From CAWEDP01 sp963807925 (GTDB lineage Bacteria > Acidobacteriota > Vicinamibacteria > Vicinamibacterales > CAVVIG01): a stretch of 64,000 nt of DNA. Of the stretch, positions 8,240-17,551 are shown in pieces. How positions within the stretch are numbered: the first letter of the stretch is position 1; each line of letters opens with the position of its first letter. Below the pieces are notes generated by a model, which made no database searches, was not told the DNA's origin, and worked only from the letters and a program-made list of their open reading frames with translations. Both the position numbers and the translations under genes were made by a program. Location: assembly GCA_963807925.1 (NCBI GenBank), contig CAWEDP010000001.1, forward strand, positions 310,001 to 374,000, in the 5' to 3' direction.

Positions 8240-11200
8240 TCAGAAGCGGAGGCCGAACGACATGCGGAACATCCGCGGCGTGTTGAACGCAAACCGGTTC
8301 AGCGGCGTGCCGAAGTTGGCGTTGTAGTTCCAGTTCACGCCCTGGACCGGCGTCACGTTGAACGGATCGAAGCGGGTCAGTCCGGCCGTCACGATGCCCT
8401 GCCCGATCCGCTCGAGCGACAGATTGCCGCCGTTGGCGAACACCGTGTCGCCGCATCCGCACAGATCCTGAACGTTGAAGAGGTTCAGGACCTGCGCCTG
8501 GACGAACGCATCGATCTTCCGGCTTCCGGCGTTGATGGCGTAGGTGTAGTTGACCGCGAGGTCGGTTCGCTTGGTGCCGTCGCTGCGGAACGCATCGCGG
8601 GCGGTGTAGTAGTAGGTCTCGGTCGCGGCGCCCTGCGGCGTGGCGTACGCCGCGGCGACGCTGGCGGGAACGAACGGCCGCGCATCGACCGTGCCCGCGG
8701 CGCCGTACGGGGATCCGCTCGAGATATCCTGCAGCAGGCTGACCGTCAGCCCGTTCACCTTCGGCACCCCGTAGTTGACCCACAGGCTGGCGCGGTGCCG
8801 CTGGTCGGCCGTGAGATCGCCCTCGGGGATGAACCACGAGTCCTGGTGATACTCGGGGTAGGCGAGGATGCCGCTGGTGATCGGTCCGCTGGACTGGTTC
8901 TCTCCGTTGAAGTTGCCCCAGAGGCGCGACAGCGTGTAGTTGCCGCCGACGTCGGTGCGCCCGTTGACGCGGACCGTCGACGACAGGGTCACGCCGGAGT
9001 ACCGGCGCGTCAGGGCGTTCGTGTTGTGGTCAATCTCGAGATCCGCCCGGTTGCCGTACGGATCGACCACGATTCCGGTCGTCTGATCGACCTGGGCGAC
9101 GTAGAAATCGCGATAGCTGCGATACGTGTAGTCGGCGCGGGCGACTGCGCGCGGGCCGAGCTGACGGCTGACGCCGGTCGCCCACTCGATGACGTTCGGC
9201 GAGGTCATGTTGTCGCCGATCCTCAGCGAGACCCCGGGAACCGACGCCGCCGCGAGCGGCTGCCGGCAGATGCCGTTGGTGTCGGCGTTGCACCAGGCGA
9301 ACACCTGCGCGATGGCCGACGCCGAGTCCACGAGGGTCGAGGCGGCCGCGTCGGGATTGATTGGCGGTCCCGAGTAGACCCACTGGAAGGCCGCCGGGTT
9401 GCCCCCGACCGACGATCCGTCGGCGATGGTGTTCGCGATTGCCGCCACGTAGCGGGCGAAACTGCCACTGACGGTCAGCACGCCGTCGCCCTTCACGTCG
9501 TAGACGATGCCGAGGCGCGGACTGAACGCGCTGTCGTGGACCACCTTGTCACCGGCGCCGTTGGCGCCGTCGTTCTTGTCCCAGCGAACGCCGAGATTCG
9601 CGGTCAGGTGGCTGCCGATTCGCCAGTTGTCGTTCGCGAAGAGGGAGTGCGTGCGGAAATTGGTGCCTTCGGTGCCCTCCAGGAGCGGGGTGTACTGCAG
9701 GACGGTCGGGTTGCTGCCCGCCGCGGTCCCGACGAGCCACTGGGGATAGATCACCGCGTCGGGCCCGGTGCCGCGAATGATGGTGGTGGTCCCGAGGATG
9801 CGGTAGTCGCTGCCGGACTGGTGGTTGTTCGCGAACCGCTTGTCATTGTAGCGGTTGTATCCAAAGATGATGTCGTGCGACCCGCCGTCCCTGGTGGTCA
9901 GGAAATAAGTGCCCTTGACCAGCTCTTCGTCGTTGTCGCGCTTCTCCGGATCGCAGACGCCGCAGAAGGTCGGCGACCAGTAGCGCAGGTTGCCGCGCGC
10001 CCGATCGATGAGAAGGGTCCCATTGATGAGATCGGTGTACGGCGACCCGCTCCCGATGAAGCTGAAATGACGCTCGGTGAGCCGTGCCTCGAGGAAGAGG
10101 CGCGGCGACAGGATGCCGCGATAGTTTCCGGTGAAGTAATCCTGCGGAAGCTGGCGGTTGTAGAGGCTGGCCTGGTCGAGCGAGGTGGCGGTGCTGAACG
10201 TGTTGTTCAGCTGATCGCGCGTCTCCTTCGTGTAGGTGCCCTCGACCCGGTGGTTGGAGGTCAGCGTCCCCGTCAGCTTGCCTTCGTACCGCCGACGCTT
10301 GTCCTCGGCGGTGTACGCGAGGTTGACCGGCTGCACCGTGGTCAGCCCGGTCTGCTGGGTGATGAAGCGCCCCGACGTGATGAAGGTCAGACGATCCTTC
10401 AGAATCGGTCCGCCAAAGACGTACTCGTATTGCGGCACCACGGCGTCGATTTTCGTGGGCGTCCCACCCGTTCCGGCCGTCGGACCGTCGGCGGCGAAGC
10501 AGTGCGGATCGGGAATCTGGTTCCCGTTCAGCCCTGAGACCGGGCTGCAGCTCGGCGTCAGCTGGCCGGCGGCCAGCGGCGCGAAGTTGGCGTTCCCGGT
10601 CACATACGCGCGCCAGTTGTCGTTGTACAGCGAGTCGCGAAACGACCCGCTGAACAGGTTCGTGCCCGACTTGGTGATGACGTTGATCACGCCGCCGCTG
10701 AATCGGCCGTACTCGGCTGAGATGCCGGATGTCGAGATCGTGGTTTCCTGGATTTGATCTTCGATGAACAGCGTGTTCGCCTGCCCGCGCAGGTTCTCGT
10801 TCACCGTCACGCCGTTTACCAGGTAGAGCGACTCGAAGGACACAGCGCCGGCAATCGAATAGTTGCCACCGGGGCCGGTCGGGTGCACGGCCGGCGCCCG
10901 GAGCACGTCCGCGTCGATGCTGCGATTGGTGGGCAGCATCGCGATCATGTCCTGCTTGAAATTGGTCGCCACCTGCGCCGTCTGGGTCAGTACCGAGGTC
11001 GTCGAACCGACCACGTTCACGTTCTCGCTCACCGAGGCCGGCCCCATCGTCGCATCCACCGGCAGCGTCTGGCCGACGGCGAGCGTCACGTTTCTCTCCT
11101 GCTTCTCGAACCCCGCCAGCGTGAACGTGACCGTGTAGGGGCCCGCGGGGAGCAGCGGCGCGACATAGTCGCCGTTCTCGGCGCTGACCACCGTCAGGCC

Positions 11201-11365
11201 GCCCTGCAGGTTCGGGCCCTCCACCGTGATCGTCACGCCGGGAACGCCGAGCTGCTGGGTGTCCGAGACATGGCCGCTGATCGTGCCGGTCGTTTGGGCC
11301 GTAGCGTCGCCAGACGTCAGCAGAATTGCGATCGCGACGCCGAGCGACGCTTTCAACCACTGCAT
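8240..11365 (-). CDS. TonB-dependent receptor with carboxypeptidase-like regulatory domain
   Basis: 1041 residues. A signal peptide (MQWLKASLGVAIAILLTSG, cleavage probably after ATAQ) precedes a carboxypeptidase-regulatory-like beta-sandwich at about residues 25-105 (TISGHVSDTQQLGVPGVTIT). Then come a plug domain with repeated GGVINVITKSG-type wording near residue 220 and a long outer-membrane barrel ending in FRMSFGLRF with a terminal phenylalanine. This Oar-like architecture is very common in acidobacteria and is usually tied to uptake of large substrates. No SusD partner or substrate enzyme adjoins, so the ligand is unknown. The start is decided by a perfect AGGAGG nine bases upstream; an in-frame ATG at 11428 lacks one. 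Confidence 0.92.
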   Translation of the reverse strand: MQWLKASLGVAIAILLTSGDATAQTTGTISGHVSDTQQLGVPGVTITVEGPNLQGGLTVVSAENGDYVAPLLPAGPYTVTFTLAGFEKQERNVTLAVGQTLPVDATMGPASVSENVNVVGSTTSVLTQTAQVATNFKQDMIAMLPTNRSIDADVLRAPAVHPTGPGGNYSIAGAVSFESLYLVNGVTVNENLRGQANTLFIEDQIQETTISTSGISAEYGRFSGGVINVITKSGTNLFSGSFRDSLYNDNWRAYVTGNANFAPLAAGQLTPSCSPVSGLNGNQIPDPHCFAADGPTAGTGGTPTKIDAVVPQYEYVFGGPILKDRLTFITSGRFITQQTGLTTVQPVNLAYTAEDKRRRYEGKLTGTLTSNHRVEGTYTKETRDQLNNTFSTATSLDQASLYNRQLPQDYFTGNYRGILSPRLFLEARLTERHFSFIGSGSPYTDLINGTLLIDRARGNLRYWSPTFCGVCDPEKRDNDEELVKGTYFLTTRDGGSHDIIFGYNRYNDKRFANNHQSGSDYRILGTTTIIRGTGPDAVIYPQWLVGTAAGSNPTVLQYTPLLEGTEGTNFRTHSLFANDNWRIGSHLTANLGVRWDKNDGANGAGDKVVHDSAFSPRLGIVYDVKGDGVLTVSGSFARYVAAIANTIADGSSVGGNPAAFQWVYSGPPINPDAAASTLVDSASAIAQVFAWCNADTNGICRQPLAAASVPGVSLRIGDNMTSPNVIEWATGVSRQLGPRAVARADYTYRSYRDFYVAQVDQTTGIVVDPYGNRADLEIDHNTNALTRRYSGVTLSSTVRVNGRTDVGGNYTLSRLWGNFNGENQSSGPITSGILAYPEYHQDSWFIPEGDLTADQRHRASLWVNYGVPKVNGLTVSLLQDISSGSPYGAAGTVDARPFVPASVAAAYATPQGAATETYYYTARDAFRSDGTKRTDLAVNYTYAINAGSRKIDAFVQAQVLNLFNVQDLCGCGDTVFANGGNLSLERIGQGIVTAGLTRFDPFNVTPVQGVNWNYNANFGTPLNRFAFNTPRMFRMSFGLRF

Positions 11366-11518
11366 TGAGAGTCCTCCTGTATGGTTCGAGCTCAAGAGCT
11401 CACGGACGTCGTGGCTGCGAGGGCGCACAACGCGGTCGATCAGGTATGAGGGAACAGGCGACAGCCACCCGCCATCCCCTTCTCGGCTCTGGGCCTGTTC
11501 AGCTTCAGTGTCCTAGAA

Positions 11519-11546
11519 ATACTATGCGGAATCATCAGGGACACAA
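11519..11546 (-). promoter_or_regulatory. Sigma-70-type promoter of the TonB receptor
   Basis: On the minus strand TTGTGT (11541-11546) and TAGTAT (11519-11524) are 16 bases apart. The start point would lie near 11512, giving a leader of about 147 bases before the AGGAGG and ATG. Confidence 0.45.
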
Positions 11547-11560
11547 CTGTTCATCCCTGA
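11535..11560. promoter_or_regulatory. Inverted repeat over the -35 of the TonB receptor
   Basis: TCAGGGA and TCCCTGA, seven-base perfect arms separated by 12 bases, flank and touch the proposed -35 box. The placement fits an operator, but no regulator gene is adjacent and an RNA hairpin is ruled out only if the promoter call is right. Confidence 0.35.
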
Positions 11561-11573
11561 GATTCCTCGGCGT

Positions 11574-12266
11574 TCAATTTCTTGGATCAGGGGTTCGCTC
11601 GATCTTCGCGAAATTCTCGGGCGTCAGGGCATCGAGCGTCGTGACGACCAGGTCGGCGTCGAGCGCCGCTTCGTCGTAGGTGTGTGTGACGGCAATGGTT
11701 CGGAGCCCGGCCGCTCTCGCCGAGTCGAGCCCCCAGCGCGAATCTTCGATGGCGACGCAGTCGGCGGGCGCGAGCGGAATAGCCGCCGCGGCCGCCAGCC
11801 GCTTCACGGCGAGCGCGTAGGGATCGGGTGCCGGCTTGCTCGCCGGTGTGTCCCCGGCCGCCACGATTGCCCCGAAGTGCTGCGTCAGCCCGGCGCGATC
11901 GAGCACGCGCAGGATTTCCGGCTTCAGGGCCCCGGAGGCGATGGCCAGAGGGTAGGTGCGGGTCAACCGCTCGATCGCCGCCGCAGCGCCCGGGAACAGT
12001 ACCGATCGCTCCCGCTCGAGCTCCTCGAGGCGGAAGGCCTTGCGGTCGACAAGCGCCGCGATCGCGCCGGCGTCCCACGCCAGCCGCCGGTCGCCTCCCA
12101 CCGCGCGAAAGACGCCCACATCGTCGTACCCGAGGTACGACGCGTAGTACTCCTGCTCGCTCAGCGCCACGCCGGCCTGGGCCAGGACGTCGCGAAAGGC
12201 GGAAAAGTGCAGCGGCTCGCTGTTCGCAATCACGCCGTCGAAATCGAACACGACGGCGCGGATCAT
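11574..12266 (-). CDS. HAD-superfamily phosphatase/phosphomutase, beta-phosphoglucomutase-like
   Basis: 230 residues. Motif I DFDGVIANSEP lies at residues 7-17 with the aspartate nucleophile and the DxD/G pattern of the subfamily with a helical cap. Motif II is AIASGA near residue 108, the lysine is in PASKPAPDPY near residue 142, and motif IV is VAIEDSRWG near residue 172. The family includes phosphosugar phosphatases and beta-phosphoglucomutases; the substrate cannot be read from sequence. The ATG at 12266 is chosen because motif I must sit near the N-terminus; an upstream in-frame start at 12302 would add 12 unconserved residues. It lies 58 bases after the DUF1684 gene on the same strand. 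Confidence 0.85.
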   Translation of the reverse strand: MIRAVVFDFDGVIANSEPLHFSAFRDVLAQAGVALSEQEYYASYLGYDDVGVFRAVGGDRRLAWDAGAIAALVDRKAFRLEELERERSVLFPGAAAAIERLTRTYPLAIASGALKPEILRVLDRAGLTQHFGAIVAAGDTPASKPAPDPYALAVKRLAAAAAIPLAPADCVAIEDSRWGLDSARAAGLRTIAVTHTYDEAALDADLVVTTLDALTPENFAKIERTPDPRN

Positions 12267-12324
12267 GCCGGTCGTTCGAGCCACGACGCCCACGACGCAC
12301 ACCGGGCGGGCGAAGGCGCCAAGG

Positions 12325-12933
12325 CTACCCCTTGACCTTGAAGCGTTCTCCGGCGCGAATGGGCACCTTCAGCCGATTCTCGGACGGCGGATAGGGACAC
12401 TCGTAGGTGGGGCTGTAGTAGCAGTACGGAAAGTAGGCGCGGTTGAAATCGATCTCGTAGAGGCCGGTGGCATTGCGATCCAGATCGAGGTACCTCCCGC
12501 CCGGATAGGTTTCCGTGCCGCTCGTCATGTCGTTGAACGGCACGAACAGATGGTCGTTGTTCGGGGCGCCGACCTCGACGAACGCGGTCAGCTTGAGCGA
12601 CTGCCCCTTCAAGGAGAAATCGAGGGTGCCCACTCGGCGCATCTGACGCAGCGTTCCCGTCGACGTCGCCACTTGCAGCACCGCGGTATCGGTGGCGGGC
12701 GTCAGCGCCGCGGCCGTCTTGTAATCGGGATCGATCGGGAAATAGCCGAGCGGCAGCAGCTCGTCGCGGCGGTTCTCCGGGATCGGCGAGTTCGATCCAT
12801 TCCTGAAGTCGGTGTCGCGCTCGGCGCGCCACGTCGCGATCGAGGCCACGTAGTCCTTCGGATCCTCGGGGGGCCGGCTGCCGCAGGCGGCCGAGATCGC
12901 GATGGCCAGAAGGGCCGGAAGCAGACGACGCAC
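12325..12933 (-). CDS. DUF1684 lipoprotein
   Basis: 202 residues with a GTG start. A short hydrophobic signal ends in a lipobox (AISAAC, cysteine at residue 17), so the protein is probably lipid-anchored in the envelope. The rest matches DUF1684: LGYFPIDPDYK near residue 65, FVPFNDMTSGTETYPGGRYL near residue 130, and the cysteine-bearing end YFPYCYYSPTYECPYPPSEN followed by IRAGERF. The function of the family is unknown. The two cysteines near residues 172 and 180 are typical of the family. Confidence 0.82.
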   Translation of the reverse strand: MRRLLPALLAIAISAACGSRPPEDPKDYVASIATWRAERDTDFRNGSNSPIPENRRDELLPLGYFPIDPDYKTAAALTPATDTAVLQVATSTGTLRQMRRVGTLDFSLKGQSLKLTAFVEVGAPNNDHLFVPFNDMTSGTETYPGGRYLDLDRNATGLYEIDFNRAYFPYCYYSPTYECPYPPSENRLKVPIRAGERFKVKG

Positions 12934-12977
12934 GCGTCTATTTTCGCACGAGCGGCGCGGGCCGTCCGTCGCGCGGC

Positions 12978-14753
12978 TCAGAACGGGTATCCTCGTCGCG
13001 CCGCGGCCTCGTCGGCAAGGCGGCGGCGCCCCACGACGGTGTTGACCGGCGCCGCCCTGATCAGCCGGCGCAGCGCCGCCAGCCAGGTCCTCAGCGTATC
13101 GCCATCGCCCATGGCTGCCAGCGCCTGTCTGGCCGACATCTCGATCCGCATCGCGGCGTCGTTGACGACCACGCGGGCGGCATCGGCGTGCAGGTGCGGG
13201 TCGGCGGCGGAAGCGGCGGCCCGCGCCCGCAGGGCCGCGCTCTCCGCGCCGAACACGTCGATGAGCATGTCCGCGGTCAGCATCACGAGCTCCTGCTGCT
13301 CGGCGAGATCGGTGCCGTAGGTCTGCATGGCCAGCCCCAGCACCATCAGCGTCGCCTTCTTCAGGCCGTCGATCGCGCGCGTCTCGGCGCCGAGCACGCC
13401 GTTGTCGGCGGGCGCGAGCGGCGGCGCGGCCAGCAGTTCCTCCTGCAGCGCCCTGGCTGCCGCGATGACTCCCAGCGTGCCCTTCACCGCCCGCCGGGAC
13501 AGCATCCCGGCGATCAGCAGCCGGTTGATTTCGTTGGTCCCCTCGAAGATCCGGTTCACACGCGCGTCCCGGAAATGGCGCTCCGCGGGGTAGTCACGCA
13601 CGTAGCCGTTGCCGCCGTGGATCTGGATGTTCTCGTCCAGCACGAAATCGAGCGTCTCGCTGCCCGCCACCTTCGCAATCGAGGCTTCGACGGCGTACTC
13701 CTCGAGCGCGGCGAGCGCCGCCCGGCCATCCTGCGCCACGTGCGGCGTCTCGTCGATGCGGCGATCGATCAGCCCGGCGGTCCGGTAGACGAGGCTTTCG
13801 ATCGCATAGGTGCGCGCGATCATCTCGCCGATCTTGTGCTTGATGGCCCCGAAGCTTGCGATCGGCTGGCCGAACTGGCGGCGGGCGGCCGCATATCTGA
13901 CCGACTCGCCGATCGCCTCCCGGGCGCCGCCGCTGCAGCCGGCGCCGAGCTTGAACCGGCCGAAGTTCAGCACGTTGAACGCGACCTTGTGGCCCTGCCC
14001 GACGATGCCGAGGACGTTGCCCGCAGGCACCCTCACGTCCTGCAGCATCACAGCCGTGGTTGACGAGCCGTGGAGGCCCATCTTGTGCTCTTCCCTGCCG
14101 CTCGTCAGGCCACCGAACGCGCGCTCGACAATGAAGGCCGTGAACTGCTCGCCGTCCACCTTGGCGAAGACGATGAAGAGGTCGGCGAATCCGCCGTTGG
14201 TAATCCACATCTTTTCGCCGTTCAGCACGAAGCTGCCGTCGGCCTGGCGCGTCGCGCGCGTTCTGGCGCCCAGCGCGTCGGAGCCGGATCCGGTTTCGCT
14301 GAGCGCGTACGCGCCGACGATTTCGCCCGAGACGAGCCGCGGCAGATAGCGCTGTTTCTGCTCCTCGGTGCCGAACAGATACAGCGGGATCACCGTCAGG
14401 TTCGCCTGGCCGCCGAGCGTCGCGCCGAACGAGGCGGCGCGCGACAGCTGATCGCTCACGATGAGCGACGACACCTTGTCCAGTCCGCTGCCGCCGTACG
14501 CGTCGGGAACGTCGACGCCCAGCAAGCCGAGCTCGCCGCAGCGCCGCAGCAGATCCCGCGCCAGCGCCCAATCCTTCTGCTCGAGCCGATCGAGCGCGGG
14601 CAGAACCTCGTTACGCACGAAGTCGGCCGAGGTCCGTGCGATCAGCCGATGCTCGTCGGTCTGCTTCTCCGGCGTGAACACCTGATCGGGATCGATCGAC
14701 TCGAGGAGCCACGCTCCTCCGCGCTGCATCGGTCGGTCAGTGGAAAGCGGCAT
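12978..14753 (-). CDS. fadE: Acyl-CoA dehydrogenase FadE
   Basis: 591 residues, nearly the length of B. subtilis FadE (594). It oxidises acyl-CoA to trans-2-enoyl-CoA with FAD. The flavin- and substrate-binding motifs are YALSETGSGSDA near residue 150 and WITNGG near residue 183. The catalytic glutamate is in NRIFEGTNEINR near residue 402, and RQFGQPIASFG near residue 290 is the second family signature. The C-terminal 160-residue extension is typical of the very-long-chain/FadE subgroup. A GAGG ribosome site lies five bases before the ATG. It is the last gene of the fad operon, 72 bases after fadA. Confidence 0.92.
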   Translation of the reverse strand: MPLSTDRPMQRGGAWLLESIDPDQVFTPEKQTDEHRLIARTSADFVRNEVLPALDRLEQKDWALARDLLRRCGELGLLGVDVPDAYGGSGLDKVSSLIVSDQLSRAASFGATLGGQANLTVIPLYLFGTEEQKQRYLPRLVSGEIVGAYALSETGSGSDALGARTRATRQADGSFVLNGEKMWITNGGFADLFIVFAKVDGEQFTAFIVERAFGGLTSGREEHKMGLHGSSTTAVMLQDVRVPAGNVLGIVGQGHKVAFNVLNFGRFKLGAGCSGGAREAIGESVRYAAARRQFGQPIASFGAIKHKIGEMIARTYAIESLVYRTAGLIDRRIDETPHVAQDGRAALAALEEYAVEASIAKVAGSETLDFVLDENIQIHGGNGYVRDYPAERHFRDARVNRIFEGTNEINRLLIAGMLSRRAVKGTLGVIAAARALQEELLAAPPLAPADNGVLGAETRAIDGLKKATLMVLGLAMQTYGTDLAEQQELVMLTADMLIDVFGAESAALRARAAASAADPHLHADAARVVVNDAAMRIEMSARQALAAMGDGDTLRTWLAALRRLIRAAPVNTVVGRRRLADEAAARRGYPF

Positions 14754-14825
14754 GCGACCTCATTTCGACCGGCGGGGCGTGGTCGGCGGCGGCGTGGCAC
14801 CGGGCCCTTTGCACGCGTACGGTCG

Positions 14826-16073
14826 TCATGCGCGTTCGAACACGGCGGCCGCACCCATGCCGCCGCCCACGCACATCGACACGAGCCCGTATCGCGCGTT
14901 TCGCCTCTTCATCTCGTATACCAGCGTCGTCGTCATTCTGGCGCCGGTGCAGCCCAGCGGATGCCCGAGGGCGATGGCGCCGCCGTTGACGTTCAGCCGC
15001 CCGGGATCGATCGGCCGCTCGCGGAGACAGGCGAGAACCTGCGCGGCAAAGGCTTCGTTCAGCTCCACGAGGTCGATCTGGTCCAGCGTCAGGCCGGTCA
15101 GCTTCAGCACCTTGTCGATCGCGGGCACCGGTCCGATGCCGAACCGCTCGGGTTCGACGCCGGCGGTGGCGAACGCCACGAAGCGCGCCAGCGGCGCGAT
15201 CCCGAGATCCCGCGCCCGCTCTCCCGACATGACGACGACGGCGGCGGCGCCGTCGCTCGTCTGCGAGGCATTGCCGGCCGTGACCGTGCCGTGGGCATGG
15301 AAGGCCGGCCGGAGCCTGCGCAAGGCGCCGGCCGACGTGTCCCGGCGCGGTCCTTCGTCGACGGCGAACATGAGGGTGCGAACGACCGGTGTCCGGGCCG
15401 CCACAGCCGGCCAACCGGAGCCGGCATCCCCGTCCGCGGCGTCCGCCGGCGGCGCTTCCAGCACCGTCGCCGGAATCGGCACAATCTCGTCCACGAAGCG
15501 TCCGGCATCGATCGCTGCGATCGCCCGCTCGTGACTGCGGAGCGCAAAGGCGTCCTGCGCCTCGCGCGAAATGCCGGCCTCACGCGCGTGGGTCTCTGCC
15601 ACAAGCCCCGTGCTGAGATACGTATCCGGGAAGCGGTCCATCAAAGTCGGGTTTGGACTGAGCTTGTGACCGCCCATCGGCACCAGGCTCATCGATTCGG
15701 TGCCGCCGGCGACGATAGCCGACGAGAACCCGCACATGATCCGCTCCGCAGCGAACGCGATGGCCTGAAGGCCCGACGAGCAGAAGCGATTGACGGTGAC
15801 CGCAGACGCGGAGACCGGGATGCCGGCGCGGAGGCTCGCGATGCGCGCGACGTTCAGCCCCTGCTCGGCTTCGGGCATGGCGCAGCCGAGGATCACGTCC
15901 TCGACCTCGGACGGATCCAGAGCCGGCGCGCGGCGCAGGGCTTCGGCGATGACGCTCGCGCCCATCTCGTCGGGTCGCGTGCCGCAAAGCGTTCCGGACG
16001 GTGCCTTTCCGACGGCCGTCCGAACGGCGGAAACGATGACGGCTTCGTGCATTGTGGTCCTCGGTACGCTCAT
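14826..16073 (-). CDS. fadA: Acetyl-CoA acyltransferase (thiolase) FadA
   Basis: 415 residues. Cleaves 3-ketoacyl-CoA with CoA in the last step of beta-oxidation. The nucleophilic cysteine is in VNRFCSSGLQAI (residue 98). The C-terminal active site has the catalytic histidine in GGAIALGHPLGCTGARM near residue 355 and the second cysteine in CVGGGMGAAA near residue 402. The ATG overlaps the stop of the preceding hydrolase as ATGA. A second in-frame ATG seven codons later (MHEAVIVSAVRTAVGK) gives the conventional thiolase N-terminus and could be the true start. Confidence 0.93.
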   Translation of the reverse strand: MSVPRTTMHEAVIVSAVRTAVGKAPSGTLCGTRPDEMGASVIAEALRRAPALDPSEVEDVILGCAMPEAEQGLNVARIASLRAGIPVSASAVTVNRFCSSGLQAIAFAAERIMCGFSSAIVAGGTESMSLVPMGGHKLSPNPTLMDRFPDTYLSTGLVAETHAREAGISREAQDAFALRSHERAIAAIDAGRFVDEIVPIPATVLEAPPADAADGDAGSGWPAVAARTPVVRTLMFAVDEGPRRDTSAGALRRLRPAFHAHGTVTAGNASQTSDGAAAVVVMSGERARDLGIAPLARFVAFATAGVEPERFGIGPVPAIDKVLKLTGLTLDQIDLVELNEAFAAQVLACLRERPIDPGRLNVNGGAIALGHPLGCTGARMTTTLVYEMKRRNARYGLVSMCVGGGMGAAAVFERA

Positions 16074-16699
16074 CCTGACCAGTCGCTCAAGAGGTCTTCA
16101 ATCGTGTCGCCGACCTCCAGCGTCTTGCCCTCGAACAGGTGATCCGCAGCCTCGATCACGACGAGCTCCTTGGGTTCGTGACATCGCGCGTAGAACTGTT
16201 TCATGTCCTTCAACGGGCACAGCTCGTCGCGTTCTCCCTGGATGAAGAACTTGGGTTTGGCGCTCGCCGCGACGACGCCGAAATCGTACTGGCCGAACGG
16301 TGGCGAGACGCCGATGAGCGTCGAGACGCGTGAATCGCCCGCGCCGACGGTCAACGCGATCCAGGCGCCGAACGAGAATCCGGCGGCCCACAGCGGAACG
16401 TCCGGATACCGATCGTGCATGACGCCGAGGGCGGCCCGAAAATCGTCCGCTTCGCCCACGCCGCCGGCGTACGCCCCGCCGCTCGTTCCGACTCCCCGGA
16501 AATTGAACCGCAGCACCGCGCACCCGATGCGGCCGAGCGCCTTCGCCGCCTGGTACACCACTTTGGTGTGCATCGTGCCGCCGTACTGCGGATGGGGATG
16601 GGCGAAGACGACGGCGGCCCGCGGCGCGCGGTCCCCGACACGCGGTTCATCGAGCAGCGCCTCGAGTCGGCCGGCCGGCCCCGCGATTTCACGCAGCAT
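16070..16699 (-). CDS. Alpha/beta hydrolase, dienelactone-hydrolase-like
   Basis: 209 residues. The strand-turn motif HPHPQYGGTM near residue 37 and the nucleophile elbow GFSFG near residue 103 belong to a small alpha/beta-hydrolase group often annotated as dienelactone hydrolase-like. The acid is in GERDELCP near residue 159 and the histidine in AADHLFEGK near residue 188, giving a complete Ser-Asp-His triad. The substrate is unknown; an ester or thioester role in fatty-acid metabolism is inferred only from the operon. It overlaps the upstream hydrolase by 11 bases and fadA by four. The start at 16699 is chosen over 16762, which would extend far into the neighbour. Confidence 0.8.
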   Translation of the reverse strand: MLREIAGPAGRLEALLDEPRVGDRAPRAAVVFAHPHPQYGGTMHTKVVYQAAKALGRIGCAVLRFNFRGVGTSGGAYAGGVGEADDFRAALGVMHDRYPDVPLWAAGFSFGAWIALTVGAGDSRVSTLIGVSPPFGQYDFGVVAASAKPKFFIQGERDELCPLKDMKQFYARCHEPKELVVIEAADHLFEGKTLEVGDTIEDLLSDWSG

Positions 16700-17531
16700 C
16701 GGAGGTGTCGCCGTTGGACGTGTGCAGCACGAGGCTCGTAAACGTCCGCACGAGACATGCAAACCTCAACGGCGCCGTGATCGACCCGAGGTGACCGGTC
16801 TGCTTGAGCGTGAGATGCCGCGCGCCGGGGATCAGGCGGAGATAGTCCAGCGTCCGCTCGACCGACACCACGCGGTCGAGGTCGCGTTCGCCGGTGATGA
16901 TGAGGGTCGGCGCCGAGACGCGGGCGCAGTCGGAGACGATATCGGTGCTCGCGAGGAGCGCGGCCCGCGCCGCCATGCGGGCGGGCGACAAGCGTGCGGC
17001 GACCAATGCGGCCAACTGCCGCCGCACGAAGCGACCCCGCGTCCGCCAATCGGGCAGCGCGGCCGCGATCTCGCGCGCCAGCCTGAACGGCGACTCGAGC
17101 AGGAACACAGGGCCGAACAGCCGCGGAAGCGTCGAGTAGACACGGTGTCTGGGCCGCAAACGCCATTCCGGTCCGGGCGTCGACACCAGGACCAGCGCGC
17201 TCGTGCGATCGGGGCAGGTGGCGGCGAAGCGAATCGCCGCGAGACCGCCGAACGACACTCCGCAGACCACCGCGCGGTCGACCGCCGCGGCATCGAGCGT
17301 CGCGAGCACCTGTCGGGCGTCGTTGTCGAACCCCAAAGCGGGATCCAGGCGGAACCTGCATTCCGGCTCGCCGGAAAGCGGAAACGTCAGCACGCGAAAC
17401 GACGTGACCAGCGCATCAATCGCCGGCTGCAGGTATTCCCAGCGCCCCTGTATGCCGGGAATCAGCACGATCGGCGTACCGGTCCCGACATCGATGAACC
17501 TCTTCACGCTGGTGCTGCTCACCGTGTTCAC
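16689..17531 (-). CDS. Alpha/beta hydrolase
   Basis: 280 residues. A classical alpha/beta hydrolase: oxyanion region VLIPGIQGRWEYLQP near residue 22, nucleophile elbow GVSFGG near residue 91, acid in ITGERDLDRVV near residue 220 and histidine in KQTGHLGSI near residue 250. Substrate unknown. The frame is open far upstream through fadN, but the start is set at the GTG at 17531 because similarity begins there and a GGGAGAGGG ribosome site precedes it. It lies 20 bases after the fadN stop, so it belongs to the same transcript. Confidence 0.82.
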   Translation of the reverse strand: MNTVSSTSVKRFIDVGTGTPIVLIPGIQGRWEYLQPAIDALVTSFRVLTFPLSGEPECRFRLDPALGFDNDARQVLATLDAAAVDRAVVCGVSFGGLAAIRFAATCPDRTSALVLVSTPGPEWRLRPRHRVYSTLPRLFGPVFLLESPFRLAREIAAALPDWRTRGRFVRRQLAALVAARLSPARMAARAALLASTDIVSDCARVSAPTLIITGERDLDRVVSVERTLDYLRLIPGARHLTLKQTGHLGSITAPLRFACLVRTFTSLVLHTSNGDTSDAA

Positions 17532-17551
17532 TCCGGCCCTCTCCCGTCCCG

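Noticed and set aside
8795..10537. A 580-codon plus-strand frame opposite the TonB receptor
   Set aside because: Antisense shadow of a long high-GC gene; no motif, no ribosome site, no signal peptide.
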